Positions 8,810 through 19,779 are shown, numbered from the stretch's first letter. The stretch is 64,000 nucleotides of DNA from Caulobacter sp048541825 (GCF_048541825.1 NZ_CP183332.1:1054001-1118000); one strand, 5' to 3'. The notes: generated by a model from the letters alone, not told the origin. Numbers and translations: made by a program.

Positions 8810-9769
8810 ATGCCGAAAACCCCCGCCGATAAGCCGCACATCCTGATCTCGCACGAGATGCTGCTACCGCTGCAGCCGCTGCTGGAGAGCGCCTATACGG
8901 TGCATCGGCTGTGGGACTATCCAGACCATCTGGCGTTTCTGGAGGGGCCGGGCCAGTCGGTGCGGGCCATTGTCCACGCTGGCGAGATGGCCCTGGGCAA
9001 GGACATGCTGTCGGAGATGCCGCAGCTGGGCCTGATCGCCTGTGTCAGTGTCGGCTATGACGGCGTCGATGTGTCCTGGTGCAAGGGGCGCGGCATTTCG
9101 GTGACCCACTCCACGGGTTTGAACGCCGGCGACGTGGCCGATCACGCCGTGGGGCTGATGCTGGCGGCCTGGCGCGGCATCGTCGAGGGCGATCATCGCC
9201 TGCGGGCCGGTCGCTGGACCCACGCCGAGCGCATGGCGCCCCGACACGGCCTGCGGGGCCGCAAGGTGGGCGTTGTCGGTCTGGGCCATATCGGCGAGGC
9301 GGTGGCCCGTCGCTGCGAGGCCTTTGAGATGAAGGTCGCGTGGTGGGCGCCGCGCCCCAAGGAAACCGACCGGCCGCGCGCCGAGAGCCTGATGGCCCTG
9401 GCCCGCGACAGCGATGTGCTGATGGTCTGCGCCCGGCCCGACGACACCAACCGGCACATGATCTCCAAGGCGGTGATCGAGGCGCTGGGACCGCAGGGGT
9501 TGCTGGTCAATGTCGCGCGCGGCTCACTGGTCGACGAGGACGCCCTGATCGCCGCCCTCAGGGACGGCCGCCTGGGCATGGCGGCGCTGGATGTCTTCGA
9601 CCAGGAGCCGACTCCGCCGGCGCGCTGGGAGGGCGTACCGCACACGGTGCTGACGCCGCACCTGGCCGGCGCGACCCTGGACAGTATCCCGGCCATGGTC
9701 GGGCTGACGCTGGAGAACCTGCGCTGCTATTTCAACGGCGAGCCTTTGGCGTCGCCGGTAGGGGGCTAG
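8810..9769 (+). CDS. D-isomer-specific 2-hydroxyacid dehydrogenase
   Basis: 319 residues. The NAD(P) Rossmann fold has VGVVGLGHIGEAVARR (GxGxxG) near residue 150. The family signature VNVARGSLVDEDALIAAL and the DVFDQEP and LTPHLAGAT motifs carry the catalytic Arg/Glu/His set. The enzyme interconverts a 2-oxoacid and a D-2-hydroxyacid; glyoxylate/hydroxypyruvate reductases are the closest style, but the substrate cannot be fixed. Its stop overlaps the stop of the convergent CMD-like gene by 4 bp. Confidence 0.9.
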   Translation: MPKTPADKPHILISHEMLLPLQPLLESAYTVHRLWDYPDHLAFLEGPGQSVRAIVHAGEMALGKDMLSEMPQLGLIACVSVGYDGVDVSWCKGRGISVTHSTGLNAGDVADHAVGLMLAAWRGIVEGDHRLRAGRWTHAERMAPRHGLRGRKVGVVGLGHIGEAVARRCEAFEMKVAWWAPRPKETDRPRAESLMALARDSDVLMVCARPDDTNRHMISKAVIEALGPQGLLVNVARGSLVDEDALIAALRDGRLGMAALDVFDQEPTPPARWEGVPHTVLTPHLAGATLDSIPAMVGLTLENLRCYFNGEPLASPVGG

Positions 9770-10311
9770 GGTCCTGGAAACGGCGCTGCGAACGGTTCGG
9801 GTTCCAGGCGCAGGCCGTTCACCAGCAGGCTGACCGTGCGGTAGAAGCCGGCCAGCATCATCAGTTCGATCCGCGCCGCCTCCTCGAAGGCTTCGGACAG
9901 GCGCGCCCACAGGTCATCGTCGATATCGGCTCGGGCGTTGACCGCGTCGCAGAAGCCGATCAGCAGCGCCTCGTGCGGCGACCAGCAGTCGGCGATCCCC
10001 GGCGCGGCGGTGGCGGCCAGGCGGGTCTCGTCCAGACCGGCGGCGCGCGCGAAAATCGCCGCGTGCACGCCCCACTCATAGGCCGCGCCATTGAGGGCGC
10101 AGATCCGGTGGATGACGATCTCGCGATCGCTCAGGCTCAGATGGCCCGGATCGAGCAGGCCGCCGCCGGTGAAGCGCGAGAACAGGCGCTCGTCCCGGGC
10201 CAGGGTTCGAAACAGCGACAGGGGTTGATCACCGGGTGTCTTGAGACGGTCGAGCGCTTTCTGGATTGTCGCGGGGTAGGGCGACTGGGCTGGCGCGATG
10301 CGAGCGGACAT
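9766..10311 (-). CDS. Carboxymuconolactone decarboxylase (CMD/AhpD-like) family protein
   Basis: 181 residues. The segment HRICALNGAAYEWGVHAAIFARAAGL (about 109-134) is the CMD fold core with the conserved Glu and His. The CxxC pair of AhpD peroxidases is absent, so a peroxidase role is not supported. The gene diverges from an HxlR-type regulator with only 31 bp between starts, an arrangement in which HxlR proteins often control the neighbour. Such genes are commonly stress- or quinone-related. Confidence 0.8.
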   Translation of the reverse strand: MSARIAPAQSPYPATIQKALDRLKTPGDQPLSLFRTLARDERLFSRFTGGGLLDPGHLSLSDREIVIHRICALNGAAYEWGVHAAIFARAAGLDETRLAATAAPGIADCWSPHEALLIGFCDAVNARADIDDDLWARLSEAFEEAARIELMMLAGFYRTVSLLVNGLRLEPEPFAAPFPGP

Positions 10312-10324
10312 GGCGGTCTCCTTC

Positions 10325-10369
10325 TGCTACAAAATCTGTATCATGCCTAAGTCGCCGATTGCTACAAAA
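10325..10369. promoter_or_regulatory. Direct repeat, candidate HxlR operator
   Basis: TGCTACAAAA occurs twice in the same orientation, at 10325-10334 and 10360-10369, 35 bp apart. The first copy is in the divergent promoter gap and the second overlaps codons 6-9 of the regulator. Spacing near multiples of a helical turn suits a dimeric winged-helix regulator. Inference only. Confidence 0.45.
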
Positions 10370-10702
10370 ATTGAAGCGCCCTTGCCGGGCCATCCGGTGC
10401 GTGGCTCGACCACGGGGCGTGCGGTCATGGCCGCGCTCGATCTGGTGGGCCGGCGCGGCGCCTTGCGGATCGTCTGGGAGCTGCGCGAGGGCGCGGTCCT
10501 GACCTTTCGCGCGCTGCAGGCGGCCGCAGAACTGCCGCCGGGCACGTTGAATGCCCGTCTGGCCGAACTTCGGGCCGCCGACGTTGTGTCGGCCGAGGCC
10601 GGCTATCGTCTGACGCCGCGCGGAGCGGCCCTGATCGAGGCGCTTGCGCCGCTGATGACTTGGTCGCAGGCTTGGGCCGACGATCTGGCGACGGGGGACT
10701 GA
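10343..10702 (+). CDS. HxlR-family winged-helix transcriptional regulator
   Basis: 119 residues from the ATG at 10343 (MPKSPIATK). An upstream in-frame ATG at 10298 lies inside the divergent gene and was not used. The central VGRRGALRIVWELREG...LTFRALQ...LNARLAELRAADVV...GYRLTPRGAAL is the HxlR helix-turn-helix plus wing. Members often respond to aldehydes, quinones or oxidants. It forms an operon with the VOC protein (2 bp gap) and faces the CMD-like gene. Confidence 0.85.
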   Translation: MPKSPIATKIEAPLPGHPVRGSTTGRAVMAALDLVGRRGALRIVWELREGAVLTFRALQAAAELPPGTLNARLAELRAADVVSAEAGYRLTPRGAALIEALAPLMTWSQAWADDLATGD

Positions 10703-10704
10703 TC

Positions 10705-11079
10705 ATGGCCAGGGTGCTGGGTCTGGGCGGGATATTCTTCAAGGCGGCTGATCCGGTCGCCGTGCGCGAGTGGTATGCGCGCGTGCTGGGCTTCGAGGTC
10801 CATGACTGGGGCGGGGCGGTGTTCGATCACCCGAAGGTCGGTCAGACCAACTGGTCGCCGTTCGCAGCCGACACCAAATACTTCGAGCCCTCGCAGGCGG
10901 GCTTCATGATCAATTTCATCGTCGATGACCTGGATGGCCTGCTGGCCAGGGCCGCGGCCGAGGGCGTGGAGCCTACCGGCCGGCAGGACGAGGAGATGGG
11001 TCGTTTTGCCTGGATTCTGGACCCGGCGGGGGTCAAGATCGAGCTCTGGGAGCCCGCCAGCGCCGCTCCCGAGGCATAA
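10705..11079 (+). CDS. VOC (glyoxalase/bleomycin-resistance) superfamily protein
   Basis: 124 residues from the ATG at 10705, 2 bp after the HxlR stop. Paired beta-alpha-beta-beta-beta modules are recognisable: FFKAADPVAVREWYARVLGF at the front and FAWILDPAGVKIELWEP at the end, with the metal-ligand-like Glu in KIELWEP. Members include lyases, dioxygenases and drug-binding proteins. Linkage to HxlR suggests a role against reactive electrophiles, which is inference. Confidence 0.85.
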   Translation: MARVLGLGGIFFKAADPVAVREWYARVLGFEVHDWGGAVFDHPKVGQTNWSPFAADTKYFEPSQAGFMINFIVDDLDGLLARAAAEGVEPTGRQDEEMGRFAWILDPAGVKIELWEPASAAPEA

Positions 11080-11086
11080 ATTCAGC

Positions 11087-11120
11087 TTGCCAAATCGGAC
11101 ATAAAGATATCTTTATGTCC
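11087..11120 (+). promoter_or_regulatory. Promoter and 24-bp palindromic operator of the methionine operon
   Basis: A perfect 24-bp palindrome GGACATAAAGAT/ATCTTTATGTCC fills 11097-11120, ending 2 nt before the first ATG. TTGCCA (11087-11092) and TATCTT (11108-11113) could be -35 and -10 with 15-bp spacing, placing the transcript start at or next to the ATG. The regulator downstream is ArsR-type and would block this promoter directly. There is no room for a leader or riboswitch. Confidence 0.7.
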
Positions 11121-11122
11121 CC

Positions 11123-12100
11123 ATGAAGCTGTCTGCTGAACAGGTTGTTGAAGTGCTGCGCGCGGCGGGGGAGTCCACCCGTCTGCGGCTGCTCGCCCTG
11201 CTGGCCGGCGAGGAGCTTTCGGTTCTGGAGCTGTGCCAGATCCTGGATCAGAGCCAGCCCCGCGTCTCGCGCCACCTCAAGCTGCTGGCCGAGGCCGAGC
11301 TTGTGGAGCGCTTTCCCGACGGGGCCTGGGTGTTTTATCGCCTGGCCAGCAAGTCGCCAGGGCGGCATCTAGTTCGCCAGGCGCTGGATCTGATCGACCC
11401 CGCCGATCCGGCCGTCCATGCTGACGCCGAGAAACTGGCCACGGTGCGGGCCGAGCGCTCGACCGGCGCCCAGGCCTATTTCGCCCGCAATGCGGCGCGC
11501 TGGAACGAGATCCGCTCGCTGTATGTCGACGAGGCCGAGGTCGAGGCGGCAATCCTGCGCGCGGCGGGCGAGGGGCCCTTCGACGAGATGGTCGATCTGG
11601 GCGCGGGCGCCGGTCGCATGCTGACCCTGCTGGGCCAGCGGGTCGGCTCGGCCCTGGGCCTGGACCTGTCGCAGCAGATGCTCAACATCGCTCGCGACGA
11701 GGTGGCCAAGGCGGGGCTGGGGCAATGCGAGCTGCGCCACGGCGATATCTTCGCCACCGGCCTGCCGGGCGGCTGCGCCGATCTGGTGACGGTGCATCAG
11801 GTGCTGCACTATCTGGGCGATCCGGCGGCCGCCGTGAGCGAGGCCGCGCGACTGGTGGCGCAAGGCGGCCTGCTGCTGATCGCCGACTTCGCGCCGCATG
11901 ACCATGAGTTCCTGCGCGAGGCCCACCAGCACCGCCGCCTGGGCTTTGAAGACGCCGAGATCATCCCCTGGCTGGAGGCCGCCGGCCTGAGCCTGGAAAA
12001 CAATATCGCCCTGCCGCCGTCCTCGGCCCAGGGATTGACCGTCAAGATCTGGACGGCTCGCCGTCCGGCCCAGCGGGCCGCGCAAAGGAGCGCCGCATGA
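11123..12100 (+). CDS. ArsR-family regulator fused to SAM-dependent methyltransferase (SahR-like)
   Basis: 325 residues. Residues 1-95 are an ArsR winged helix (STRLRLLALLAGEELSVLELC..LDQSQPRVSRHLKLL). Residues about 140-310 form a class I methyltransferase with the SAM loop DLGAGAGRMLTLLG at 158. No metal-binding CxC of arsenic sensors is seen. ArsR-type regulators of the methionine cycle (SahR) sense S-adenosylhomocysteine, and fused methyltransferase domains are known among alphaproteobacterial relatives; applying this here is inference, strengthened by its place at the head of metF-metH. Its TGA overlaps the metF ATG (ATGA). No Shine-Dalgarno is present. Confidence 0.85.
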   Translation: MKLSAEQVVEVLRAAGESTRLRLLALLAGEELSVLELCQILDQSQPRVSRHLKLLAEAELVERFPDGAWVFYRLASKSPGRHLVRQALDLIDPADPAVHADAEKLATVRAERSTGAQAYFARNAARWNEIRSLYVDEAEVEAAILRAAGEGPFDEMVDLGAGAGRMLTLLGQRVGSALGLDLSQQMLNIARDEVAKAGLGQCELRHGDIFATGLPGGCADLVTVHQVLHYLGDPAAAVSEAARLVAQGGLLLIADFAPHDHEFLREAHQHRRLGFEDAEIIPWLEAAGLSLENNIALPPSSAQGLTVKIWTARRPAQRAAQRSAA

Positions 12101-13056
12101 CCCTTCCTCCCACACGCCGCGTGATCGGTCCTGTCGCCCGGGCCGGCGAGCGCGGTCAGAGCCAGGCCGGGGGGCGCCCCCGCGTCTCGTTCGAGTTCTT
12201 TCCGCCCAAGACCCCGGCGATGGAAGAGAGCCTGTGGCAGGCCATCACCCGCCTGGCTCCGCTGGATCCAGCCTTCGTCTCGGTGACCTATGGGGCCGGC
12301 GGCTCAACCCGCGAGCGCACCCACCGCACGGTCAAACGCATCCTGGACGAGACCAGCCTCAAGCCCGCCGCTCACCTGACCTGTGTCGGGGCCAGCCGCG
12401 AGGAGGTTGACGAGGTGATCCGCGAGTACTGGGAGACAGGCGTTCGCCACATCGTTTCGCTGCGCGGCGATCCTCCGCCCACGGAAGGCGGCATTGGTGG
12501 AGTCTACGTGCCGCGCGCCGACGGTTACGCCAACGCCACCGAACTGACCAAGGCCCTGCGCGGCATCGCGCCGTTCGAGGTGCTGGTCGGGGTTTATCCC
12601 GAGAAGCATCCCGAAAGCCCGTCGATCGAGCACGACATCGACGTGCTCAAGCAAAAGGTCGACGCCGGCGCGACCCTGGCGATCAGCCAGTTCTTCTTCG
12701 ACATCGACGCCTTCCTGCGCTTCAACGACAAGGTCCGCGCCGCCGGGATCACCATCCCGATCGTGCCCGGGATTATGCCGGTGACCAATTTTAACGGCCT
12801 GAAAAAGATGTCCCAGGCCTGCCAGACGGCGGTGCCGACCTGGCTTGCGAACCTGTTCGAGGGCCTGGATCACGACGCCGAAACCCGTCGCCTGATCGCC
12901 TGCTCGGTGGCTACCGAGATGTGCGCCAAGCTGCAGGAACAAGGGTTCGAGGACTTTCACTTCTACACCCTCAACCGCGCCGATCTGGTCTATGCGATCT
13001 GCCGGGTGCTGGGCGTGCGCGAGCGGGAAACCGCCCATTCGGAGGTTGCGGCATGA
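12097..13056 (+). CDS. metF: Methylenetetrahydrofolate reductase MetF
   Basis: 319 residues. The start of the TIM barrel, RVSFEFFPPKTPAMEESLW, holds the catalytic Glu. VSVTYGAGGSTRERTH, HLTCVGASREEVDEV and LRGDPP are FAD/folate-binding motifs of the family. It reduces 5,10-methylene-THF to 5-methyl-THF for MetH. The gene begins inside the regulator's stop codon and its own TGA overlaps the next ATG, so translation along the operon is probably coupled. Confidence 0.95.
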   Translation: MTLPPTRRVIGPVARAGERGQSQAGGRPRVSFEFFPPKTPAMEESLWQAITRLAPLDPAFVSVTYGAGGSTRERTHRTVKRILDETSLKPAAHLTCVGASREEVDEVIREYWETGVRHIVSLRGDPPPTEGGIGGVYVPRADGYANATELTKALRGIAPFEVLVGVYPEKHPESPSIEHDIDVLKQKVDAGATLAISQFFFDIDAFLRFNDKVRAAGITIPIVPGIMPVTNFNGLKKMSQACQTAVPTWLANLFEGLDHDAETRRLIACSVATEMCAKLQEQGFEDFHFYTLNRADLVYAICRVLGVRERETAHSEVAA

Positions 13057-13922
13057 AGGTCCTGGCCCTGATCCTTTGCAGCTTGCTTTCGCTGGCCAGC
13101 GTCAGCGTTGCGAGCGCCGACGACTGGCCGCCGGCCGCCTGGATCAAGCCGATCAAGCCTTACCGCGTGGTCGGCAACATCTATTATGTCGGCTCTGAGG
13201 GGTTGTCTTCGTACCTGATCACCTCGTCGGCCGGACATGTGCTGCTGGATGCCGGCATGTCGGCGGACGGCGCCAAGCTGGTCGAGCGCAACATCGTTTC
13301 GCTGGGCTTCAAGCTGGCCGACGTGAAGATCCTGATCAACACCCACGCCCACTATGACCATGCCGGCGGCCTGGCCCAGGTGAAGGCCGACACCGGCGCC
13401 AAACTCTATGCCTCGTCGCAGGACAAGCCGGCGCTGGAGCGCGGCCGTCACTTCGGCGACAACGAAAACGGCCTGACGCCCTTTCCGGCCGTGAAGGTTG
13501 ACCGCACCGTGCGCGACGGCGAGAAGGTCAAGCTGGGCGAGACCACCCTGGTCGCCCATCTGACGCCCGGTCACACCAGCGGCGGCACGACCTGGACCCT
13601 GTCGGTGACCGAGCGCGACCGCCCTCTGAACGTGGTGTTCTTCAACTCGATCTCGGTGGCCGGCAACGCTCTGATGGGCAACAAGACCTACCCGAAGATC
13701 GTCTCCGACTACCGCGCCACCTTCGCCAAGCTGAAGGTCATGCCGGCCGACGTCTTCCTGCCCGCCCATGAGGAGCAGGGCGATCTGCTGGCCAAGCGCC
13801 AGCGCGTGCTGCGCGGCGACAACAACGCCTTCATCGATCCGACCGAGCTGGGCCGCTTCGTCGCCGCCTCGGAAGCCGCGTTCAACAAGGAGCTGGCGCG
13901 CCAGCAGGGAGCGGCCAAATGA
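13053..13922 (+). CDS. Subclass B3 metallo-beta-lactamase (CAU-1-like)
   Basis: 289 residues with a signal peptide (residues 1-22, ASA-DD), hence periplasmic. Zinc ligands are visible: HAHYDH with H98, H100, D102 and H103, then H174 (TPGHTSGGTTW) and H239 (LPAHEEQG). H-x-H-x-D-H plus the two later His and the overall layout match subclass B3. The length equals that known for Caulobacter CAU-1. It would hydrolyse beta-lactams including carbapenems, although some family members have other hydrolytic roles. Its ATG overlaps the metF stop and its TGA overlaps the metH start, so it is embedded in the methionine operon. Confidence 0.9.
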   Translation: MKVLALILCSLLSLASVSVASADDWPPAAWIKPIKPYRVVGNIYYVGSEGLSSYLITSSAGHVLLDAGMSADGAKLVERNIVSLGFKLADVKILINTHAHYDHAGGLAQVKADTGAKLYASSQDKPALERGRHFGDNENGLTPFPAVKVDRTVRDGEKVKLGETTLVAHLTPGHTSGGTTWTLSVTERDRPLNVVFFNSISVAGNALMGNKTYPKIVSDYRATFAKLKVMPADVFLPAHEEQGDLLAKRQRVLRGDNNAFIDPTELGRFVAASEAAFNKELARQQGAAK

Positions 13923-14998
13923 CCGACCTTACGACCCGGGCCGGCCGCATCGCCGCCCTCAAGGCCGCCGCGAAAGAGCGCGTGCTGATCCTCGACGGCT
14001 CCTGGGGCGTGATGTTCCAGAAGAAGAAGCTGTCCGAGGCTGACTACCGCGCCGAACGCTTCGCCGACTATGACGGCCAGATGAAGGGCAATAACGACGT
14101 CCTGTGCCTGACCCGGCCCGACCTGGTGGCCGAGTTGCACGACGCCTATTTCGCCGCCGGCGCCGACATCTCCGAGACCAACACCTTTTCCGGCACCACC
14201 ATCGCCCAGGCCGACTATCGCCTCGGCGAGCAGGACGTCTGGGACATCAACTACGAAGGCGCGCGCATCGGTCGCTCGGTCGCCGACCGTTGGCTGAAGG
14301 AGCACCCGGAAAAGCCGCGCTTCATCGCCGGCTCGATCGGGCCGCTGAACGTGATGCTGTCGATGTCGTCGGATGTGAACGACCCCGGCGCGCGCAAGGT
14401 GACCTTCGACCAGGTCTATGCGGCCTATCGCCAGCAGGTCTCGGCGCTTTACGAGGGCGGCGTCGACCTGTTCCTGATCGAGACCATCACCGACACACTC
14501 AACTGCAAGGCCGCGATCAAGGCGATCCTGGACCTGCGCGACGAGGGCCATGAAGAGCTGCCGATCTGGATCAGCGGCACGATCACCGACCGTTCGGGCC
14601 GCACCCTGTCGGGACAGACGGCCGAAGCCTTCTGGAACTCGATCAAGCACTGCAAGCCGTTCGCCGTCGGCTTCAACTGCGCCCTGGGCGCCGACCTGAT
14701 GCGGCCGCACATCGCCGAGATGGCCCGCATCGCCGACACCCTGGTCGCCGCCTATCCCAATGCCGGCCTGCCCAACGCCATGGGCGAGTATGACGAGGAG
14801 CCGCACCAGACCGGCCACGCCCTGCACCAATGGGCGTCGGACGGCCTGGTCAACATCCTGGGCGGCTGCTGCGGCACCACGCCGGACCACATCCGCCACG
14901 TGGCCGAAGCCGTCGCAGGCGTCACCCCGCGCGCTATTCCAGAGCGTCCCAAGGCCATGCGCCTGGCGGGCCTCGAACCCTTCGAACTGGTGGGCTGA
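13919..14998 (+). CDS. metH: Methionine synthase, homocysteine-binding half
   Basis: 359 residues making the homocysteine methyltransferase module only. Zinc cysteines are C254 (VGFNCALGAD) and C317/C318 (ILGGCCGTTP), as in the N-terminal domain of single-chain MetH. The folate, cobalamin and activation domains are in a separate gene 400 bp downstream. Together the two polypeptides would transfer the methyl group from 5-methyl-THF via cobalamin to homocysteine. The ATG overlaps the beta-lactamase TGA. Confidence 0.95.
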   Translation: MTDLTTRAGRIAALKAAAKERVLILDGSWGVMFQKKKLSEADYRAERFADYDGQMKGNNDVLCLTRPDLVAELHDAYFAAGADISETNTFSGTTIAQADYRLGEQDVWDINYEGARIGRSVADRWLKEHPEKPRFIAGSIGPLNVMLSMSSDVNDPGARKVTFDQVYAAYRQQVSALYEGGVDLFLIETITDTLNCKAAIKAILDLRDEGHEELPIWISGTITDRSGRTLSGQTAEAFWNSIKHCKPFAVGFNCALGADLMRPHIAEMARIADTLVAAYPNAGLPNAMGEYDEEPHQTGHALHQWASDGLVNILGGCCGTTPDHIRHVAEAVAGVTPRAIPERPKAMRLAGLEPFELVG

Positions 14999-15000
14999 AG

Positions 15001-15398
15001 ATGACCGCCTGGGCTCCTGGACCTTTCGACAACGAAGAAGCCGCCGACTTCATCGAGGACCTGACTGAAGCACCGGACTGGCGCATGGTCATGACGCTGA
15101 TGGAGCACGCCGCCGGCGTCAGCGGCTATCTGGAAGAGGCCGAGGCCGAACTGGCCGTGGCCGCTGCGGCGGTGGTCGCCTCGTGCGTCGGGGCCGGCTC
15201 GGTGCTGCCCGACAGCCATGCCGACCTGAAGGCCACGATGGGCAAGCCGCCGGAAGGCGCCGCCAATCTGGCGCGCCGGGCCCTGGCTCGCGTGGTCGGC
15301 ACGGCCTCAGAACTCGACGAAACCTGGCAGGAGGGCGATGACCACGACGCGTGGCTCACCCAGATCGCCGGACTGCAATCCTTGTTGAACGGCCAATC

Positions 15399-15402
<4 letters not shown>
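15001..15402 (+). CDS. DUF4259 domain protein between the metH halves
   Basis: 133 residues, starting 2 nt after the first metH stop. The N-terminal MTAWAPGPFDNEEAADFIEDL is typical of DUF4259 proteins, small acidic cytosolic proteins without assigned function. No catalytic motif is apparent. Its TGA overlaps the ATG of the second metH gene, so it is translated as part of the operon. A role in bringing the two MetH subunits together is possible but there is no direct support. Confidence 0.85.
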
Positions 15403-18068
<2,666 letters not shown>

Positions 18069-18186
18069 GGGCGTCCCGCGCCTGGCGACAAGGGATGGGG
18101 CTTGAAGAAGAGCGTGGCGCTAGGGGCGCCCGCTGTTTCTGGTGGGCTTGCGATGACGATTCAGCCAGGGAGCGCGTACCTCCCTT

Positions 18187-18969
18187 TCAAATCCTGTCTG
18201 ATGGGTTCTGTTCGTCAGCCGGCGCGCCTTGGTCGCGCTGCGCCGTTTTCGAGCGCCGGGCAAACAGCGTGAAGAATATCGGCAAGGCGAGGTAGGGCAG
18301 GATCGCAGCCGCCGCGAGCGCCGCGCCGGGATTGTCCTGACTGCGCGCGCCAAAATGGGCATAGGCGAACCCCACCGCGACACTGCCAATGAGGTTGCCG
18401 ACGATAAAGCGCATGAAGGCCATGCGCGTGAGACCCGCGAGACAGGCGAGCACCTCGGGGACCGCCGGCATCCAGCGCGACAGAGCGATGGCCCAAAGGC
18501 CATAACGTGAAAAGAACCCGGTCAGGCGGCTGGTTTCCCGTTCACCTGCGATCCAGGACGCGGCGCGCGGTCCCATGAGTCGGCAAAGGCCGTACCCCAG
18601 TAGCGCGGCGCTGAAACTACCCGCGCTGGCGAGGGCGCCGCCGATCCAGGGTCCATAGATCAGGCCCAGCGCCGCCATGATGGCTGGCGAGGGGACGGGG
18701 ACGAACAAGTCCGCGACGATGAGGCTAATCCCGACAATGCCGCCCCACGGACCTTGCGCGCGGATGAACTCCAGCGCGCGTGCGCCGTCGAGCATCACGT
18801 CAAGGCGATCGCCAATGAACAAGGTCGGCGCCGCCAAAATCGCCGCAACAAGAAGCAGGAGGAGAATCAATCTCACGGGGTCACGCGCCTCGCCTCTGAA
18901 AAGCGGATGGGTCCCAAGGCCTTGCGACCGACCCGTTTCAGACGGGCGGCAATTTGGCTGTTTGGTCAA
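18187..18969 (-). CDS. VTT/DedA-like (TVP38) integral membrane protein
   Basis: Up to 260 residues from a TTG at 18969; a GTG at about 18879 (VRLILLLLLVAA) is an equally plausible start with GAGGCG upstream. Several hydrophobic helices surround the VTT-domain motif FVPVPSPAIMAALGLIYGPWIGGALASAGSFS. VTT proteins are lipid scramblase-like membrane proteins linked to envelope homeostasis. The stretch between metH and this gene (18069-18186) shows nothing recognisable. No obvious partner gene is adjacent. Confidence 0.8.
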   Translation of the reverse strand: MTKQPNCRPSETGRSQGLGTHPLFRGEARDPVRLILLLLLVAAILAAPTLFIGDRLDVMLDGARALEFIRAQGPWGGIVGISLIVADLFVPVPSPAIMAALGLIYGPWIGGALASAGSFSAALLGYGLCRLMGPRAASWIAGERETSRLTGFFSRYGLWAIALSRWMPAVPEVLACLAGLTRMAFMRFIVGNLIGSVAVGFAYAHFGARSQDNPGAALAAAAILPYLALPIFFTLFARRSKTAQRDQGAPADEQNPSDRI

Positions 18970-19084
18970 TGGATGTTCGACGCTGTTCGCCTAGGCGATG
19001 GGGCGTTCAGGTCACTATGCCTGCCCGGAAACTTCCGCCCTCGAGCGCTTCATCTTCATCTCCGGTGGTGCAGGCGGCGCCGGC

Positions 19085-19432
19085 TCAAGCCGCCTCGATC
19101 TCCCGCGTCGCCGCCTCGCGCAGCTTTTCTTCTGTCCATCTCGCCAGGCTCTTGCCCGCCAGTTCAGCCGCCAGCGCCGCGCGGGCGTGAACCACCGGAT
19201 CGACGCGGACCATGATCTGGCCGGAATAGGGCTTTTCGGGCTTCTTGCCGGCCCTGGCGCAGGTGGCGATGTCGTCGGCGACGGCCTCGTGGAAGGCGGC
19301 CTTCAGGTCGCTGACGGTGTCGGCGTGGAAGCCGACGATGTCGTTGATCCCGGCGAGGCGGCCGACGAAGATTTCGTCCTCATCATCGAACGCAACGCGG
19401 GCCATGTAGCCCTTGTGCTTCAGGACGTTCAT
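19085..19432 (-). CDS. hicB: HicB-family antitoxin (orphan)
   Basis: 115 residues. The N-terminal part (KHKGYMARVAFDDEDEIFVGRLAGINDIVGFHADTVSDLKAAFHEAV) is the partially degraded RNase H-like HicB domain. The C-terminal part (VRVDPVVHARAALAAELAGKSLARWTEEKLREAA) is a ribbon-helix-helix DNA-binding segment. HicB neutralises the HicA mRNA interferase and represses the operon. Here the hicA gene directly upstream is broken by a deletion, leaving the antitoxin alone. Its ATG overlaps the stop of the hicA remnant (ATGA). Confidence 0.85.
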   Translation of the reverse strand: MNVLKHKGYMARVAFDDEDEIFVGRLAGINDIVGFHADTVSDLKAAFHEAVADDIATCARAGKKPEKPYSGQIMVRVDPVVHARAALAAELAGKSLARWTEEKLREAATREIEAA

Positions 19433-19553
19433 GGCTTCACTCCGATCGCTGCGAGCAACGCGCGAGCGTCTTTGACCTGATATCGCTTGGCCTGTTTGTC
19501 CGGCTGGGGTCGGTGAAGACCGCCCACAGCGTTCGTCGCCGATTGCTGTTCAT
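19429..19553 (-). pseudogene. hicA: hicA toxin remnant with internal deletion
   Basis: From the ATG at 19553 the frame reads MNSNRRRTLWAVFTDPS, a normal HicA beginning. In another frame the sequence just before hicB reads DKQAKRYQVKDARALLAAIGVKP and stops on the TGA overlapping hicB, which fits the HicA C-terminus of this subfamily. About 110-120 bp, including the catalytic-His region of the double-stranded-RNA-binding-like fold, are missing and the two ends are out of frame. The remnant is 125 bp where about 240 bp would be expected. Confidence 0.7.
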
Positions 19554-19779
19554 GCAATCATCCTATCAGCGATTGCGTTTTTGCAAGCTTGGGCGGCAGG
19601 CGTTCCCAGCCCATCCAACTGCTCGCGATACGGACGAAGTCCCGCCTCAGCGACCCCAGAACTGGCCATCCGAGCCACTCCCGCATAACAATGTGCGACA
19701 AAACATCCGAAAAGCCTCACCGGTAAGGGATTCATCAAGGTGTGGCGTGGACCATGCGCCTGTCTTTTTGGACGAGCGT

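Noticed and set aside
11080..11122. SAM riboswitch before the methionine operon
   Set aside because: Only 43 bp separate the genes and they are filled by a palindromic operator; there is no room for an aptamer.
19513..19779. Longer N-terminus of the GGDEF-EAL protein
   Set aside because: The extra 89 codons overlap the hicA remnant on the other strand and lack homology; the ATG at 19780 is followed directly by a membrane helix and has a ribosome-binding site.
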